Assembly: GCA_016721565.1 (NCBI GenBank)
Contig: JADKHW010000004.1
Coordinates: 44,787-108,786 of the forward strand
Length of the DNA: 64,000 bases
Origin: a bacterium
Lineage (GTDB): Bacteria > Electryoneota > RPQS01
Direction of reading: 5' to 3'
Positions within the stretch are counted from its first letter, which is position 1. Every line of letters begins with the position of its first letter. Under the pieces are notes generated by a model, which had not been told where the DNA came from, made no database searches, and saw only the letters and a list, made by a program, of their open reading frames with translations. Positions 8,284-16,420 of this stretch are shown here, in pieces. A program made the translations under genes and the position numbers.

Positions 8284-8970
8284 ATGTGCTCGTCCATGAC
8301 CGTTAGCCGCTATTCGATTGTGTTACTCGGTGCGGTTGGAGTAGGAAAGGGGACCCAAGCAAAGAAGTTGGTCGAAGCGCTTAAAGTGCCGCAGATCAGC
8401 ACGGGCGACATCCTTCGGGGAGAGGTTCAAGCGCAAACTGAGTTGGGTATTAGGGTCCAGGAAATCATGGGCCGAGGCGAATTGGTCGCCGATGATCTTT
8501 TGATTGCAATCGTTCGCTCTCGCTTGAAGAAGCCGGACACGGCACGCGGTGCAATTTTTGATGGCTTCCCTCGCACGATTCCGCAGGCAGATGCACTTGA
8601 GCAGTTAGTCCTTGAAGAAGGCATGCCTGCGCCCGTGGTGATTTCGATTGAAGTCCCGGACGAAGAAATTGTAGATCGTCTTGCTTCGCGCCGTGTCTGT
8701 TTGAACTGTGGTGCGACTTATAATTTGAATACGGATCAAGCCGCCATCGCCGCTCACAAGTGCCCCGATGGCAAGACGGCAATGATCGTCCAGCGCGACG
8801 ACGATAAGCCCGAGACCGTGCAAAAACGTCTGCAAGTTTATCGTGAGAAGACCGCCCCCTTGCTCGATTATTACAAGCGTAAGCGCTCCTTGAAAACGGT
8901 TTCCGGTACGGGTACGACCAACGAAGTTTTCGCCCGCGTGTTGATTGAGCTGGACGGCATTAGCGAATGA
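8284..8970 (+). CDS. adk: Adenylate kinase
   Basis: Adenylate kinase interconverts ATP + AMP and 2 ADP. The protein shows a P-loop near residue 16 (GAVGVGKGTQ), the AMP-binding STGDILRGEV and DGFPRT motifs, and a long LID with three Cys (CLNCG, HKCPDG) of the zinc-bearing type. The P-loop has Val where the family almost always has Pro (GxPGxGKGT). ATG 8284 or 8296 could be the start. Placement between secY and map is standard. The end overlaps map by 4 nt. Confidence 0.95.
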   Translation: MCSSMTVSRYSIVLLGAVGVGKGTQAKKLVEALKVPQISTGDILRGEVQAQTELGIRVQEIMGRGELVADDLLIAIVRSRLKKPDTARGAIFDGFPRTIPQADALEQLVLEEGMPAPVVISIEVPDEEIVDRLASRRVCLNCGATYNLNTDQAAIAAHKCPDGKTAMIVQRDDDKPETVQKRLQVYREKTAPLLDYYKRKRSLKTVSGTGTTNEVFARVLIELDGISE

Positions 8971-9725
8971 TTCATATCAAGACGGATGCCGAGATTCGCC
9001 TGATGCGCAAAGCCGGGCAAATCCTGGCCGCAGCATTTGAAGCCGCAGCACCGATGATGGTCGCAGGAACAAATGCCGATGAAGTGGACAAAATTGTCGA
9101 AGAGACCATCCGTTCGCACAACGGTGTTCCCGCATTCAAGAACCATCCGAACGGCGACGGCGTTAGATTTCCTTACTCTGTTTGCTTTTCGATTAATGAA
9201 GAAGTCGTGCACGGCATGCCGCGCGGACGCAAGATCGAAAACGGACAAATTATCGGCCTTGACTTAGGCGTGATTTATGAAGGCTACTATGCTGACAGCG
9301 CGCGTACCTTTGCAATTGGAAAGATCGGCGAACGTGAAGAAGAGTTGGTTCGCGTTACTAAAGAGTGTTTAGATAAAGGTATTGAGCAAGCACACGCCGG
9401 AGCACGATTGTCCAACATCGGACATGCTGTGCAGAAGCACGCTGAAAGTCATGGGTTCTCTGTCATTCGTGAATTAGTCGGACACGGAATCGGCCGTAGC
9501 CTCTGGGAGGATCCGCAAGTTCCGAACTTCGGACTCCCAGGAAAAGGCCCTGTGCTTCGTAAGAATATGGTTATCGCAATCGAACCGATGATTGCGATGG
9601 GCGGGCCCGAAGTTGATATGATCGGTGATTGGGACGTCCTGACTCGTGATCGCAAACCCGCCGCTCATTTTGAGCATACGATTGTGATTATGGACGGTGC
9701 TGCGGATATTTTGACCGTATTATAA
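8967..9725 (+). CDS. map: Methionine aminopeptidase type I
   Basis: The 252-residue enzyme removes the initiator Met from nascent proteins. The metal ligands are visible: Asp in GLDLGVIYEGYYADSAR (two Asp), His in GHGIGRSLWEDP, Glu in AIEPM and Glu in HFEHTIVI. The substrate-positioning His is in VVHGMP. It lacks the N-terminal zinc-finger extension seen in some type I enzymes. It overlaps adk by 4 nt (ATGA). Confidence 0.97.
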   Translation: MIHIKTDAEIRLMRKAGQILAAAFEAAAPMMVAGTNADEVDKIVEETIRSHNGVPAFKNHPNGDGVRFPYSVCFSINEEVVHGMPRGRKIENGQIIGLDLGVIYEGYYADSARTFAIGKIGEREEELVRVTKECLDKGIEQAHAGARLSNIGHAVQKHAESHGFSVIRELVGHGIGRSLWEDPQVPNFGLPGKGPVLRKNMVIAIEPMIAMGGPEVDMIGDWDVLTRDRKPAAHFEHTIVIMDGAADILTVL

Positions 9726-9741
9726 GTTACTGAGGTTTCGT

Positions 9742-9960
9742 ATTTCCAAAGAACAGTCCATTAAGGTTGACGGCGTGATCGAGGAGTGCCTGCCCAATGC
9801 TACGTTCCGCGTAGTGCTTGAAAACGGCCACAAAGTTCTCTGTCACATTTCGGGCAAAATGCGTATGCATTTTATCAAAATTCTGCCCGGCGACAAGGTC
9901 ACCGTGGAACTGTCCCCTTATGACCTCAGCCGCGGCCGCATCACGTACCGCTACAAGTAA
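9742..9960 (+). CDS. infA: Translation initiation factor IF-1, probable ATT start
   Basis: IF-1 blocks the ribosomal A site during initiation. The body (LPNATFRVVLENGHKVL, HISGKMRM, VELSPYDLSRGRI, YRYK end) is unmistakable. No ATG, GTG or TTG lies at the expected start. The in-frame codon ATT 9742, read as Met, gives MSKEQSIKVDGVIEE, aligns with the usual MAKE start, gives exactly the family length of 72, and has GAGG six bases upstream. The next usual start, GTG 9775, would remove the first 11 residues. ATT as start is inferred; a mutated or miscalled ATG is the alternative. Confidence 0.9.
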   Translation: MSKEQSIKVDGVIEECLPNATFRVVLENGHKVLCHISGKMRMHFIKILPGDKVTVELSPYDLSRGRITYRYK

Positions 9961-9987
9961 ACAAAGAAAAGCTTTGCGATAACGACT

Positions 9988-10104
9988 ATGAAAGTCCGTA
10001 CTTCCGTCAAGAGAATCTGCGAACACTGCAAGATCGTCCGCCGCCGCGGCAGAGTCTTCGTCGTTTGTTCGCGCACCAAGAAACATAAGCAGCGTCAGGG
10101 TTAA
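9988..10104 (+). CDS. rpmJ: 50S ribosomal protein L36
   Basis: This 38-codon gene encodes MKVRTSVKRICEHCKIVRRR and continues with RGRVFVVCS, KHKQRQG. The zinc ligands Cys11, Cys14, Cys27 and His33 are all present, so it is the zinc-binding form. It lies between infA and rpsM, its standard place. Confidence 0.97.
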   Translation: MKVRTSVKRICEHCKIVRRRGRVFVVCSRTKKHKQRQG

Positions 10105-10134
10105 TTCCCGCGCGGTAACACAGGCAATTAGACA

Positions 10135-10506
10135 ATGGCTCGTTTTGCTGGCGTAGATATTCCGCGCGAAAAGCGCATCGAAATCGCCCTCACTTACATC
10201 TTCGGCATCGGTCGTCCGACGTCACAGCGCATCCTGACGCAGTGCCAGATCGACTGGAACAAGCGTACCCACGAACTCACCGATGATGAACTTGCGGCGA
10301 TCCGCGCGTACATCGCCGACCTGAAGCTCGAAGGGCCGTTGCGTTCGGAAATTCAGTTGAACATCAAACGCCTGATGGACGTCGGTTGCTATCGCGGCTT
10401 GCGTCATCGTAAGGGCCTGCCCGTGCGCGGTCAGAACACTAAGAATAATTCGCGCACGCGTAAGGGCCGCAAGAAAAACTTGATGGTCAAGAAAAAGGGC
10501 AAGTAG
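10135..10506 (+). CDS. rpsM: 30S ribosomal protein S13
   Basis: The 123-residue protein has the start MARFAGVDIPREKRIEIALT, the helix-two-turn-helix YIFGIGRPTSQ, and the C-terminal basic signature GLRHRKGLPVRGQNTKNN. S13 contacts the P-site tRNA and forms bridge B1. The Lys-rich tail ends at GKKKNLMVKKKGK type residues. Confidence 0.98.
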   Translation: MARFAGVDIPREKRIEIALTYIFGIGRPTSQRILTQCQIDWNKRTHELTDDELAAIRAYIADLKLEGPLRSEIQLNIKRLMDVGCYRGLRHRKGLPVRGQNTKNNSRTRKGRKKNLMVKKKGK

Positions 10507-10558
10507 AATCAGTTTTCTGCGCTCGCGCAGCATGATAGTTTCGTAACGGAGAACACAC

Positions 10559-10948
10559 TTGGCGACTTCCAAGAAAAAAGGCAAGCGTAAAAAAGAACGG
10601 GTAGAAGATACAGGCGTAGTTCACGTCAAGTCTTCCTTCAATAATACGCTCATCACGATTACCGATAATTACGGCAACACCATTTCGTGGGCTTCCGCCG
10701 GCAAAATGGGTTTGAAGGGTTCGCGCAAGAACACGCCGTTCGCTGCGCAGCTCGCCGCAGATAACGCCGCTAAGGCCGCTATGGCGCTGGGACTCAAGAA
10801 AGTCTCCATCGAAGTGCGTGGTCCCGGTGGCGGTCGCGACGGCGCTGTCCGCGCTATCGCTGCGTCCGGCTTGTCCATTCAGACCATTCGCGACGTCACC
10901 CCACTGCCGCATAATGGCTGCCGCCCTGAAAAAGCGCGCCGCGTGTAA
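10559..10948 (+). CDS. rpsK: 30S ribosomal protein S11 (TTG start)
   Basis: The 129-residue protein starts at TTG (MATSKKKGKRKKERVEDTGV) with GGAG seven bases upstream. It has VHVKSSFNNTLITITD and the C-terminal GPGGGRDGAVRAI and PHNGCRPEKARRV signatures. S11 forms part of the mRNA exit platform. The 52-nt gap after rpsM is among the longest in the operon, with no terminator visible. Confidence 0.97.
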   Translation: MATSKKKGKRKKERVEDTGVVHVKSSFNNTLITITDNYGNTISWASAGKMGLKGSRKNTPFAAQLAADNAAKAAMALGLKKVSIEVRGPGGGRDGAVRAIAASGLSIQTIRDVTPLPHNGCRPEKARRV

Positions 10949-10993
10949 TCGTTTCCAGTCGGATTTTAGTAAACCAAAAATACTCCCCAACCT

Positions 10994-11623
10994 ATGGCAA
11001 GATATCGCGGTCCATCGGACAAGATTTGTCGAAGAGTCGGAGCGCAGCTCTATCTCAAGGGCCAGCGCGTTCGCAACGGCAAATCCGCGTTTGACAAGAA
11101 GGGCTACCCACCGGGTATGCACGGTCGCGGACGCCGCAGCAAGATTTCCGAATACGGACGTCAGCTGCTTGAGAAGCAGAAGATTCGCGAATCATACGGT
11201 CTGCTTGAGCGTCAGTTCCACCGCTTCTTCACCGTGGCGCAACGTCAAAAAGGCGTTACCGGCGAGAATTTGATGGGAATGCTCGAGAGCCGTCTGGACA
11301 ATGTTGTCTATCGTCTCGGCTTTGCCTCGACGCGCCGTCAAGCGCGCCAGCTCGTCGTGCATTCGCACTTCATGGTCAATGGCAAGAAAGTAAATATTCC
11401 GTCCTACATCCTCAAGGCGAATGACCGGATCAAAGTCCGTGAACGCTCCCGTAAAATGGAAGTTATTCACGCTTCGATGCAACTCGCCGCGCACGGCAAA
11501 ATGATGCCGAATCTGGAAGTCGATCGCGCCAAAATGGAGGGCCTATTCTTGGGCGCTCCCGCGCGCAACGACATTCCATTCGAAGCCAACGAGCAGTTGG
11601 TCGTCGAACTCTACTCGCGTTAA
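10994..11623 (+). CDS. rpsD: 30S ribosomal protein S4
   Basis: The 209-residue protein has the S4 core with an S4 RNA-binding domain (LDNVVYRLGFASTRRQARQLV, residues ~95-115, then HSHFMVNGKKVNIPSY). S4 nucleates 30S assembly, and in E. coli represses the alpha operon. The N-terminal zinc-ligand cysteines of some S4 proteins are absent: only one Cys is near the start (DKICRRVG). Confidence 0.98.
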   Translation: MARYRGPSDKICRRVGAQLYLKGQRVRNGKSAFDKKGYPPGMHGRGRRSKISEYGRQLLEKQKIRESYGLLERQFHRFFTVAQRQKGVTGENLMGMLESRLDNVVYRLGFASTRRQARQLVVHSHFMVNGKKVNIPSYILKANDRIKVRERSRKMEVIHASMQLAAHGKMMPNLEVDRAKMEGLFLGAPARNDIPFEANEQLVVELYSR

Positions 11624-11642
11624 TTTCACCTCGAGGAGACCC

Positions 11643-12635
11643 ATGAACGGTTTGAACTTCCAAATGCCGGAAGCGGTGGAGATTGATGAATCTACCCATA
11701 CAGATACCTATGGCAAATTCATCGTCCAACCCCTTGAGCGAGGCTATGGAGTTACCATTGGCAATAGCCTTCGTCGGGTTCTGATTTCTACCCTGCAAGG
11801 CGCCGCCATTGTAACGATTAAGGTTGACGGTGTGTTGCATGAGTTCTCGACCATGAACGGCGTGTCTGAGGACGTGACCGAAATGATCTTGAACCTGAAA
11901 GGTGTGCGCTTCAAACTTCTGAACAAGAAGCCGGACAAAATCTTTGTCCAATTGAAGGGTCCCAAAGAGTTCACCGCGCGCGATCTGCAAATCGGCAACA
12001 ACGACTTCGAGATTCTGAATCCGGATCATCTGATTGCCACGCTGAACAGCGACGCTGAACTGAAAATGGAATTGGCGATCAAGAAAGGCCGCGGCTACGT
12101 CCCAGCTGAAGAAAATCGCCCGTCTGACGCGCCTATCGGTACGATTCCGCTTGACGCAATTTACTCGCCGATCCGAAACGTCACTTTTACAATTGAGAAT
12201 ACACGCGTAGGCCAGCGCACCGACTACGAAAAGCTGATTCTTGAAATTTGGACCGACGGTTCAATTACGCCCGAAGACGCTCTTTCGAATGCAGGCCGTA
12301 TCCTTCGCGACCACATCGCTCTCTTCATTAGCTTCGACATGAAGCCAGAGAAGGAAGATGATGAGGACATCGATGAAGAAACGCTGCAAATTCGCAAGTT
12401 GCTTCGCAAGCCGGTTGAAGATCTCGAATTGTCCGTGCGTAGCGCCAATTGCCTGAAGGAAGCTAAGATTCGTACGATCGCAGATCTGGTTCGACGTGAC
12501 GAAAATGAAATGCTTCGCTTCAAGAATTTTGGCCGCAAGTCGCTCGTTGAATTGAATGAAATTTTGAAAACCAAGTCCCTGCATTTTGGCATGGATGTGG
12601 AAAAGTATCTTTCCGTGGACTTCGATAAGAAATGA
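11643..12635 (+). CDS. rpoA: RNA polymerase subunit alpha
   Basis: The 330-residue protein has the N-terminal assembly domain (FIVQPLERGYGVTIGNSLRR, SSLQGAA-like STLQGAA) and an acidic linker (EKEDDEDIDEET, ~residues 238-250). The C-terminal DNA- and activator-binding domain follows (DLELSVRSANCLKEAKIRT, FGRKSLVELNEIL). An SD sequence GAGGAG precedes the ATG. The end overlaps rplQ by 4 nt. Confidence 0.98.
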   Translation: MNGLNFQMPEAVEIDESTHTDTYGKFIVQPLERGYGVTIGNSLRRVLISTLQGAAIVTIKVDGVLHEFSTMNGVSEDVTEMILNLKGVRFKLLNKKPDKIFVQLKGPKEFTARDLQIGNNDFEILNPDHLIATLNSDAELKMELAIKKGRGYVPAEENRPSDAPIGTIPLDAIYSPIRNVTFTIENTRVGQRTDYEKLILEIWTDGSITPEDALSNAGRILRDHIALFISFDMKPEKEDDEDIDEETLQIRKLLRKPVEDLELSVRSANCLKEAKIRTIADLVRRDENEMLRFKNFGRKSLVELNEILKTKSLHFGMDVEKYLSVDFDKK

Positions 12636-13105
12636 GACATTTAAATAAGGGACGCCAGCTTTCACGCTCGTCCAGTCATAAGAAGGCGTTGTTGATTAAC
12701 TTGTCTCAAGACTTGATTGAGCACAAGCGCATCAAAACGACCCTGGCGAAGGCTAAAGAATTGCGCCCGTTTGTAGAGCCGTTGATTACGAAGGCCAAGA
12801 CAGACACTGTGGCGTCCCGCCGCCTAGTCGCACGTTTCTTTAGCAAGCCCGCCGTAATGCAGACCCTGTTCAGCGAAGTAGGTCCCAAGAATGCCGATCG
12901 TCCGGGTGGCTACACGCGCATTATAAAGATGGGTGTTCGGCACGGTGATGCAGCATCGATGGCGATCATTGAGCTTGTCGGCTACGAGGGCGTCCAAGCT
13001 GCACCTAAGCCTGCTGCCGAAGACAAGAAGCCCGCAAAGGTTGCAATTAAGAAGTCCGCTCCGAAGAAGATTGCTCCAAAGACCAAGCGAGCCGCTGCAA
13101 AATAG
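12632..13105 (+). CDS. rplQ: 50S ribosomal protein L17 with Lys/Ala-rich C-terminal extension
   Basis: The first ~115 residues are a normal L17 (MRHLNKGRQLSRSSSHKKAL start; GGYTRIIKMGVRHGDAA near residue 90). About 40 residues follow that are nearly all Lys, Ala, Pro and Ile. It is the last gene of the ribosomal run and is followed by a terminator. Confidence 0.97.
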   Translation: MRHLNKGRQLSRSSSHKKALLINLSQDLIEHKRIKTTLAKAKELRPFVEPLITKAKTDTVASRRLVARFFSKPAVMQTLFSEVGPKNADRPGGYTRIIKMGVRHGDAASMAIIELVGYEGVQAAPKPAAEDKKPAKVAIKKSAPKKIAPKTKRAAAK

Positions 13106-13125
13106 CGCATAATAGTTTAGAATCG

Positions 13126-13160
13126 AAAAAGCCGCCCGAGTAATCGAGCGGCTTTTTCTT
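13126..13160. terminator. Bidirectional rho-independent terminator after rplQ
   Basis: A 10-bp inverted repeat (AAAAAGCCGC / GCGGCTTTTT) with a 12-nt loop has a T-run on each strand. It separates the convergent rplQ (+) and znuB-like (-) genes and can stop transcription from both sides. Confidence 0.88.
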
Positions 13161-13185
13161 TTGTTCTGAATTGGATTTGGGTGGA

Positions 13186-14025
13186 TCAGCGTCTGATAAT
13201 TTGTGCCCTCCGAACTACCGCCACAAGGATACCGTGAACAATTAGTGCAATCGTCAGCACGGCCAATATCATCGGCGCTGCCGGAGAGTCAAAAGCAAAG
13301 GCCGCTATTAGCCCTGCGATACAACAAACAAAACCGAAGGCCCAGCCGACAATCATTCTGACACTCGTGCGATCAGAAACGAGCACTCCTGCCACCGACG
13401 GAATCACCAAGAGAGCAAACACAAGCAACACTCCAGCGATGCGCACCGATGATGTCACAACCACTCCAAATGTCCCGTAAAAGATGACATCCCATACGAA
13501 CAAATTGCGCTTTGCCTTTGCGGTGGCCGGATCATTGGTAATTTCAAACAAAGGTTTGCGAATCAGAAAGTGCAGGATTCCAATTGCGGCGTAGATCACA
13601 GCTGTGCGAATGACCGTGCTCGGTGACACGGTAAAAATACTCCCCATCAAAGTCTCTTTCAAATGCTCAGTACCGGAGGGAGTGTGTTCAAGCATCAGTA
13701 GCACGGCGGCCTGCGCGGAGGCGAACGTAATTCCGATAAACGCCTCAAGTGGCACGCGATGCTCCAAATGTCGCAACCATGCAAAGAGTACGGCGCCGAG
13801 CAACGTTGCGGCAATCGGAAACAGATAGCCCGCGACCGGATGATCATGTAGATTCGTGACAATTGCGATTGCCATACCTAACGCCGCAATCTGCGCCATT
13901 GACAAATCAACGAAGATCACGCCGCGCTTCACCACATGAAAGCCGAGATATGCATGGATCCCAGCCAGCACGAGGCACGCCGCGAGCGCCCACCACATGA
14001 AGGGATATGAGAATGCTTCAATCAT
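13186..14025 (-). CDS. Metal (Zn/Mn) ABC transporter permease, ZnuB/TroC family
   Basis: The 279-residue protein has about eight hydrophobic segments and the ABC-3 family pattern, with an early FLVVKRGVIFVDLSMAQ-like segment (residues ~29-45) and a GVVVTSSVRIAGVLLVFALL stretch near residue 190. It would form the membrane channel of a zinc or manganese importer. It starts immediately after or overlapping the substrate-binding protein gene. No ATP-binding subunit gene is adjacent, so that partner must be encoded elsewhere. The metal specificity cannot be read from the permease. Confidence 0.9.
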   Translation of the reverse strand: MIEAFSYPFMWWALAACLVLAGIHAYLGFHVVKRGVIFVDLSMAQIAALGMAIAIVTNLHDHPVAGYLFPIAATLLGAVLFAWLRHLEHRVPLEAFIGITFASAQAAVLLMLEHTPSGTEHLKETLMGSIFTVSPSTVIRTAVIYAAIGILHFLIRKPLFEITNDPATAKAKRNLFVWDVIFYGTFGVVVTSSVRIAGVLLVFALLVIPSVAGVLVSDRTSVRMIVGWAFGFVCCIAGLIAAFAFDSPAAPMILAVLTIALIVHGILVAVVRRAQIIRR

Positions 14026-14903
14026 CTACTGCACCGCGCCAAGTGCCGAGAATATCTGATCAAAATGCGCGAAATATGAAGCGGAGAAACATCTGCGCAT
14101 GAAGGCGATAGCTTTGTGACGCTAACTCCGGTTTCACGAGCAAGATAGTTAGCGCCGTCATCTGAAAAGTACGGCTCCTGTATGACAACTCTAACCTTGT
14201 CTTTGCGAATTGTGTTTACCAGAAGCGCAAGATGGCTTGCAGACGGGGGAATGCCAGGTACGGGCTCGATTTTGGCTGCGATATTGAATTCGAAAGCACG
14301 CGCAAAATAGCTCCATGACGAGTGATAGGTCAGTATACTGTGGTTTGCGATCTTGTCGGCTTCAAGTTTCCAGGATGACATTTTCTGCTCGGTCTCGGAA
14401 CGAAAGCGCTCGAGATTCGCACGATAAGCCTCAGCATGTTCAGGATCAACGAGGACGAGGGCATCGGCAATTGTCTCCGCAATCAAAACTCCATTGGCAG
14501 GATCGAGCCAATAGTGCGGATTCCCGTCGGGATGCACATCGCCCATGGATGCGTCGACTTTTCTGGTCGGTTTCTCGAGCACTGAGACTCGAGCTGAGCA
14601 ATCCACAATTTTCAATTTAGAGTTGCGCGCGCCTTCAATAATCTGATCGGCCCATTGGTCCAGGCCAAGTCCGACCTTTAGATAAATGTCCGCCCGCGCT
14701 ACGCGCACCATGTAGGTTGGGAGTACTTCAACAGAGTGAGGATCGGACGTACTTCGGGCTATCGAGAACGCTTCCACGTTGTCACCTCCGACATACGACG
14801 CGATCGACGCAAAGTCAGGCAACGATGCTCCAACCGTAATCTTGGCAAATGAGCTGGCAGCATTTAGCACCAACATCGCCGCGAGAATGAGAGTTGTTTT
14901 CAT
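14022..14903 (-). CDS. Metal ABC transporter substrate-binding protein, ZnuA/TroA family, C-terminus frameshifted
   Basis: A signal peptide (residues 1-20, ending SSFA) is followed by the cluster A-1 fold. Likely metal ligands are His56 (SDPHSVE), His130 (GNPHYWLDP) and His194 (TYHSSWSYF). The usual long His/Asp-rich loop is short here, with HPDGNPH only. The last ~30 residues in this frame are unlike the family. A one-base shift near 14085-14112 gives the expected end YFAHFDQIFSALGAVQ with its stop abutting the next ATG. This is either a recent frameshift or a base error. The fold is otherwise intact. Confidence 0.88.
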   Translation of the reverse strand: MKTTLILAAMLVLNAASSFAKITVGASLPDFASIASYVGGDNVEAFSIARSTSDPHSVEVLPTYMVRVARADIYLKVGLGLDQWADQIIEGARNSKLKIVDCSARVSVLEKPTRKVDASMGDVHPDGNPHYWLDPANGVLIAETIADALVLVDPEHAEAYRANLERFRSETEQKMSSWKLEADKIANHSILTYHSSWSYFARAFEFNIAAKIEPVPGIPPSASHLALLVNTIRKDKVRVVIQEPYFSDDGANYLARETGVSVTKLSPSCADVSPLHISRILIRYSRHLARCSR

Positions 14904-14919
14904 TTGTTGTTTCCTTTGC

Positions 14920-15993
14920 TTAGAATTGATGCGGTTTGTGCGGACCCATTGAGAAAATTACTTGCAGCGTAAACGTGTTCACTGCATCTTCTGCGTCAGG
15001 TGAAAAGTGATCCCAATTGACCCGGAAGAGTGTTGTTTCTTCCATCAACGCTAAACCTGCAAAGACCCCAAAGGACTGATCCCAAGCCTTGTCTGCGTCG
15101 GGGCGCTGATATCGTTCCATTCGTGCGCCGATGTTGTAGCGCTTCTTAATCGAATAATCGGCAAACAAATACCCACCTATAGGGCGCACATGTGACGTTG
15201 AGACTGCACCGGATTCTTCGTCGACTGTTGCATCTTCCCGATCAAGTGTGAGCGCTTCGCCTTGCAGCACAAGCACCCTTTGCGGCGAGAACCTTAATTT
15301 GGCTTTTGCATCGACTCCCATAATCGTACTGGTCGTGTTGGCTGCAACATTGTTCACGCCGTTGGTTCCAGAGACTCCAAGCTCAATGGACGATTCTTCT
15401 CCCAACATGAAGAAATTGGACCAGCGTCCCAAGACGGCCGGGCGAGACTCGTCTTCATCCGGATGAAAAGAGTTGCCCTGTAGGATATCTGCTGAAATCG
15501 TGGATGACACGTCTCCCGGGAAAGGAATGCGATAAGACACTTGGCCGCCGACTTCATTAAACGACTCTTCCCCAGGAAGATAGGCGGCAAGTACATTGAA
15601 TCGTTCTGGAAATGGATAGGCATGGGGATGGACAGAATTCAGCTTTCCGAACCCGACACGGTATTTCCCGAACTTGAGTCCAAACCCGTCGGGCAGACCC
15701 TTATTGAGAGTGAGAAATCCCTCTTCAACTTCAATGGCTTCGTCGGCTACAGCAAAGACGAAAGTGCCACGAGCGAACGGATTCAATGCTGCGTCAAAAA
15801 CGAGTTCGGTCTCGTCGAATGACATTTGTGCACGGTCGTGATTTATGTCGGACGAATCATCGGTGATGAATGTTCTCATCTGGCCGATGACGGAAATGTC
15901 TGGATTGGTAACGCCCGCGTGCGCAGCAAGTGAAAAGAATAAGCACGCAGACGCAAAGAGAGGAAATTTCAGGTACGCGAAATGAAACGACAT
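14920..15993 (-). CDS. Outer-membrane beta-barrel protein, probable metal-associated porin
   Basis: A Sec signal peptide (FPLFASACLFFSLAAHA) is followed by a sequence of alternating amphipathic strands ending in a short aromatic C-terminus. Segments such as GFGLKFGKYRVGFGKLN resemble porins of the phosphate-selective porin type. No TonB box or plug domain is seen. ATG 15993 is chosen because it begins the signal peptide; an upstream in-frame ATG at 16041 adds unrelated residues. It lies 17 nt upstream of the znuA-like gene on the same strand, so I infer it lets metal or a metal chelate cross the outer membrane. Confidence 0.7.
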   Translation of the reverse strand: MSFHFAYLKFPLFASACLFFSLAAHAGVTNPDISVIGQMRTFITDDSSDINHDRAQMSFDETELVFDAALNPFARGTFVFAVADEAIEVEEGFLTLNKGLPDGFGLKFGKYRVGFGKLNSVHPHAYPFPERFNVLAAYLPGEESFNEVGGQVSYRIPFPGDVSSTISADILQGNSFHPDEDESRPAVLGRWSNFFMLGEESSIELGVSGTNGVNNVAANTTSTIMGVDAKAKLRFSPQRVLVLQGEALTLDREDATVDEESGAVSTSHVRPIGGYLFADYSIKKRYNIGARMERYQRPDADKAWDQSFGVFAGLALMEETTLFRVNWDHFSPDAEDAVNTFTLQVIFSMGPHKPHQF

Positions 15994-16082
15994 GGTGTGT
16001 AACCTCGTTAGAATGAGCAAACGCAGTGTGCCGCCATGCAAAAAAGCGCATGCGAACGACGACTACTTAGACGTGTGTAAGG

Positions 16083-16376
16083 TTACAACGAAGGTGGAGA
16101 ACGTGGGGCGTGGGAGCGGGGAAGCTCGGAGGCACGGGGCGTGGCATCGGGGAGTGATACCAAATACTCCGTGTTTTGGGGAGGATCGAGGGTTTGAGAC
16201 GCGGAGTTTTCTGCAGACGAAATCGTCAGCAAACAAAGTGCGCAGTCATGCTGAGTCCCGTCATTCGGATGATGACAATCGTGCACTGCCGCCTCGACAC
16301 TTGTGAGCACAAGCATTGAGGTCAGGGCAACGGCAAGCAGAGCCTTGCAAATCATCTGAATACGGGAATTCATCAT
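16083..16376 (-). CDS. Small secreted His/Cys-rich protein
   Basis: A 97-residue protein with a signal peptide of about 30 residues. Just after the cleavage region comes a metal-ligand-like cluster (VHDCHHPNDGTQHDCALCLL). The rest is low complexity and rich in Pro and Ser. The arrangement resembles DUF2946-type small proteins found near metal transport genes, but I cannot assign a family firmly. Its position at the head of the minus-strand metal-uptake group suggests metal binding or sensing in the periplasm. The start may be the second Met (16373). Confidence 0.55.
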   Translation of the reverse strand: MMNSRIQMICKALLAVALTSMLVLTSVEAAVHDCHHPNDGTQHDCALCLLTISSAENSASQTLDPPQNTEYLVSLPDATPRASELPRSHAPRSPPSL

Positions 16377-16420
16377 TTTTGAAAATACGCAATCAAGTCA
16401 GGAAAAGCAAGCGGGCGGGG

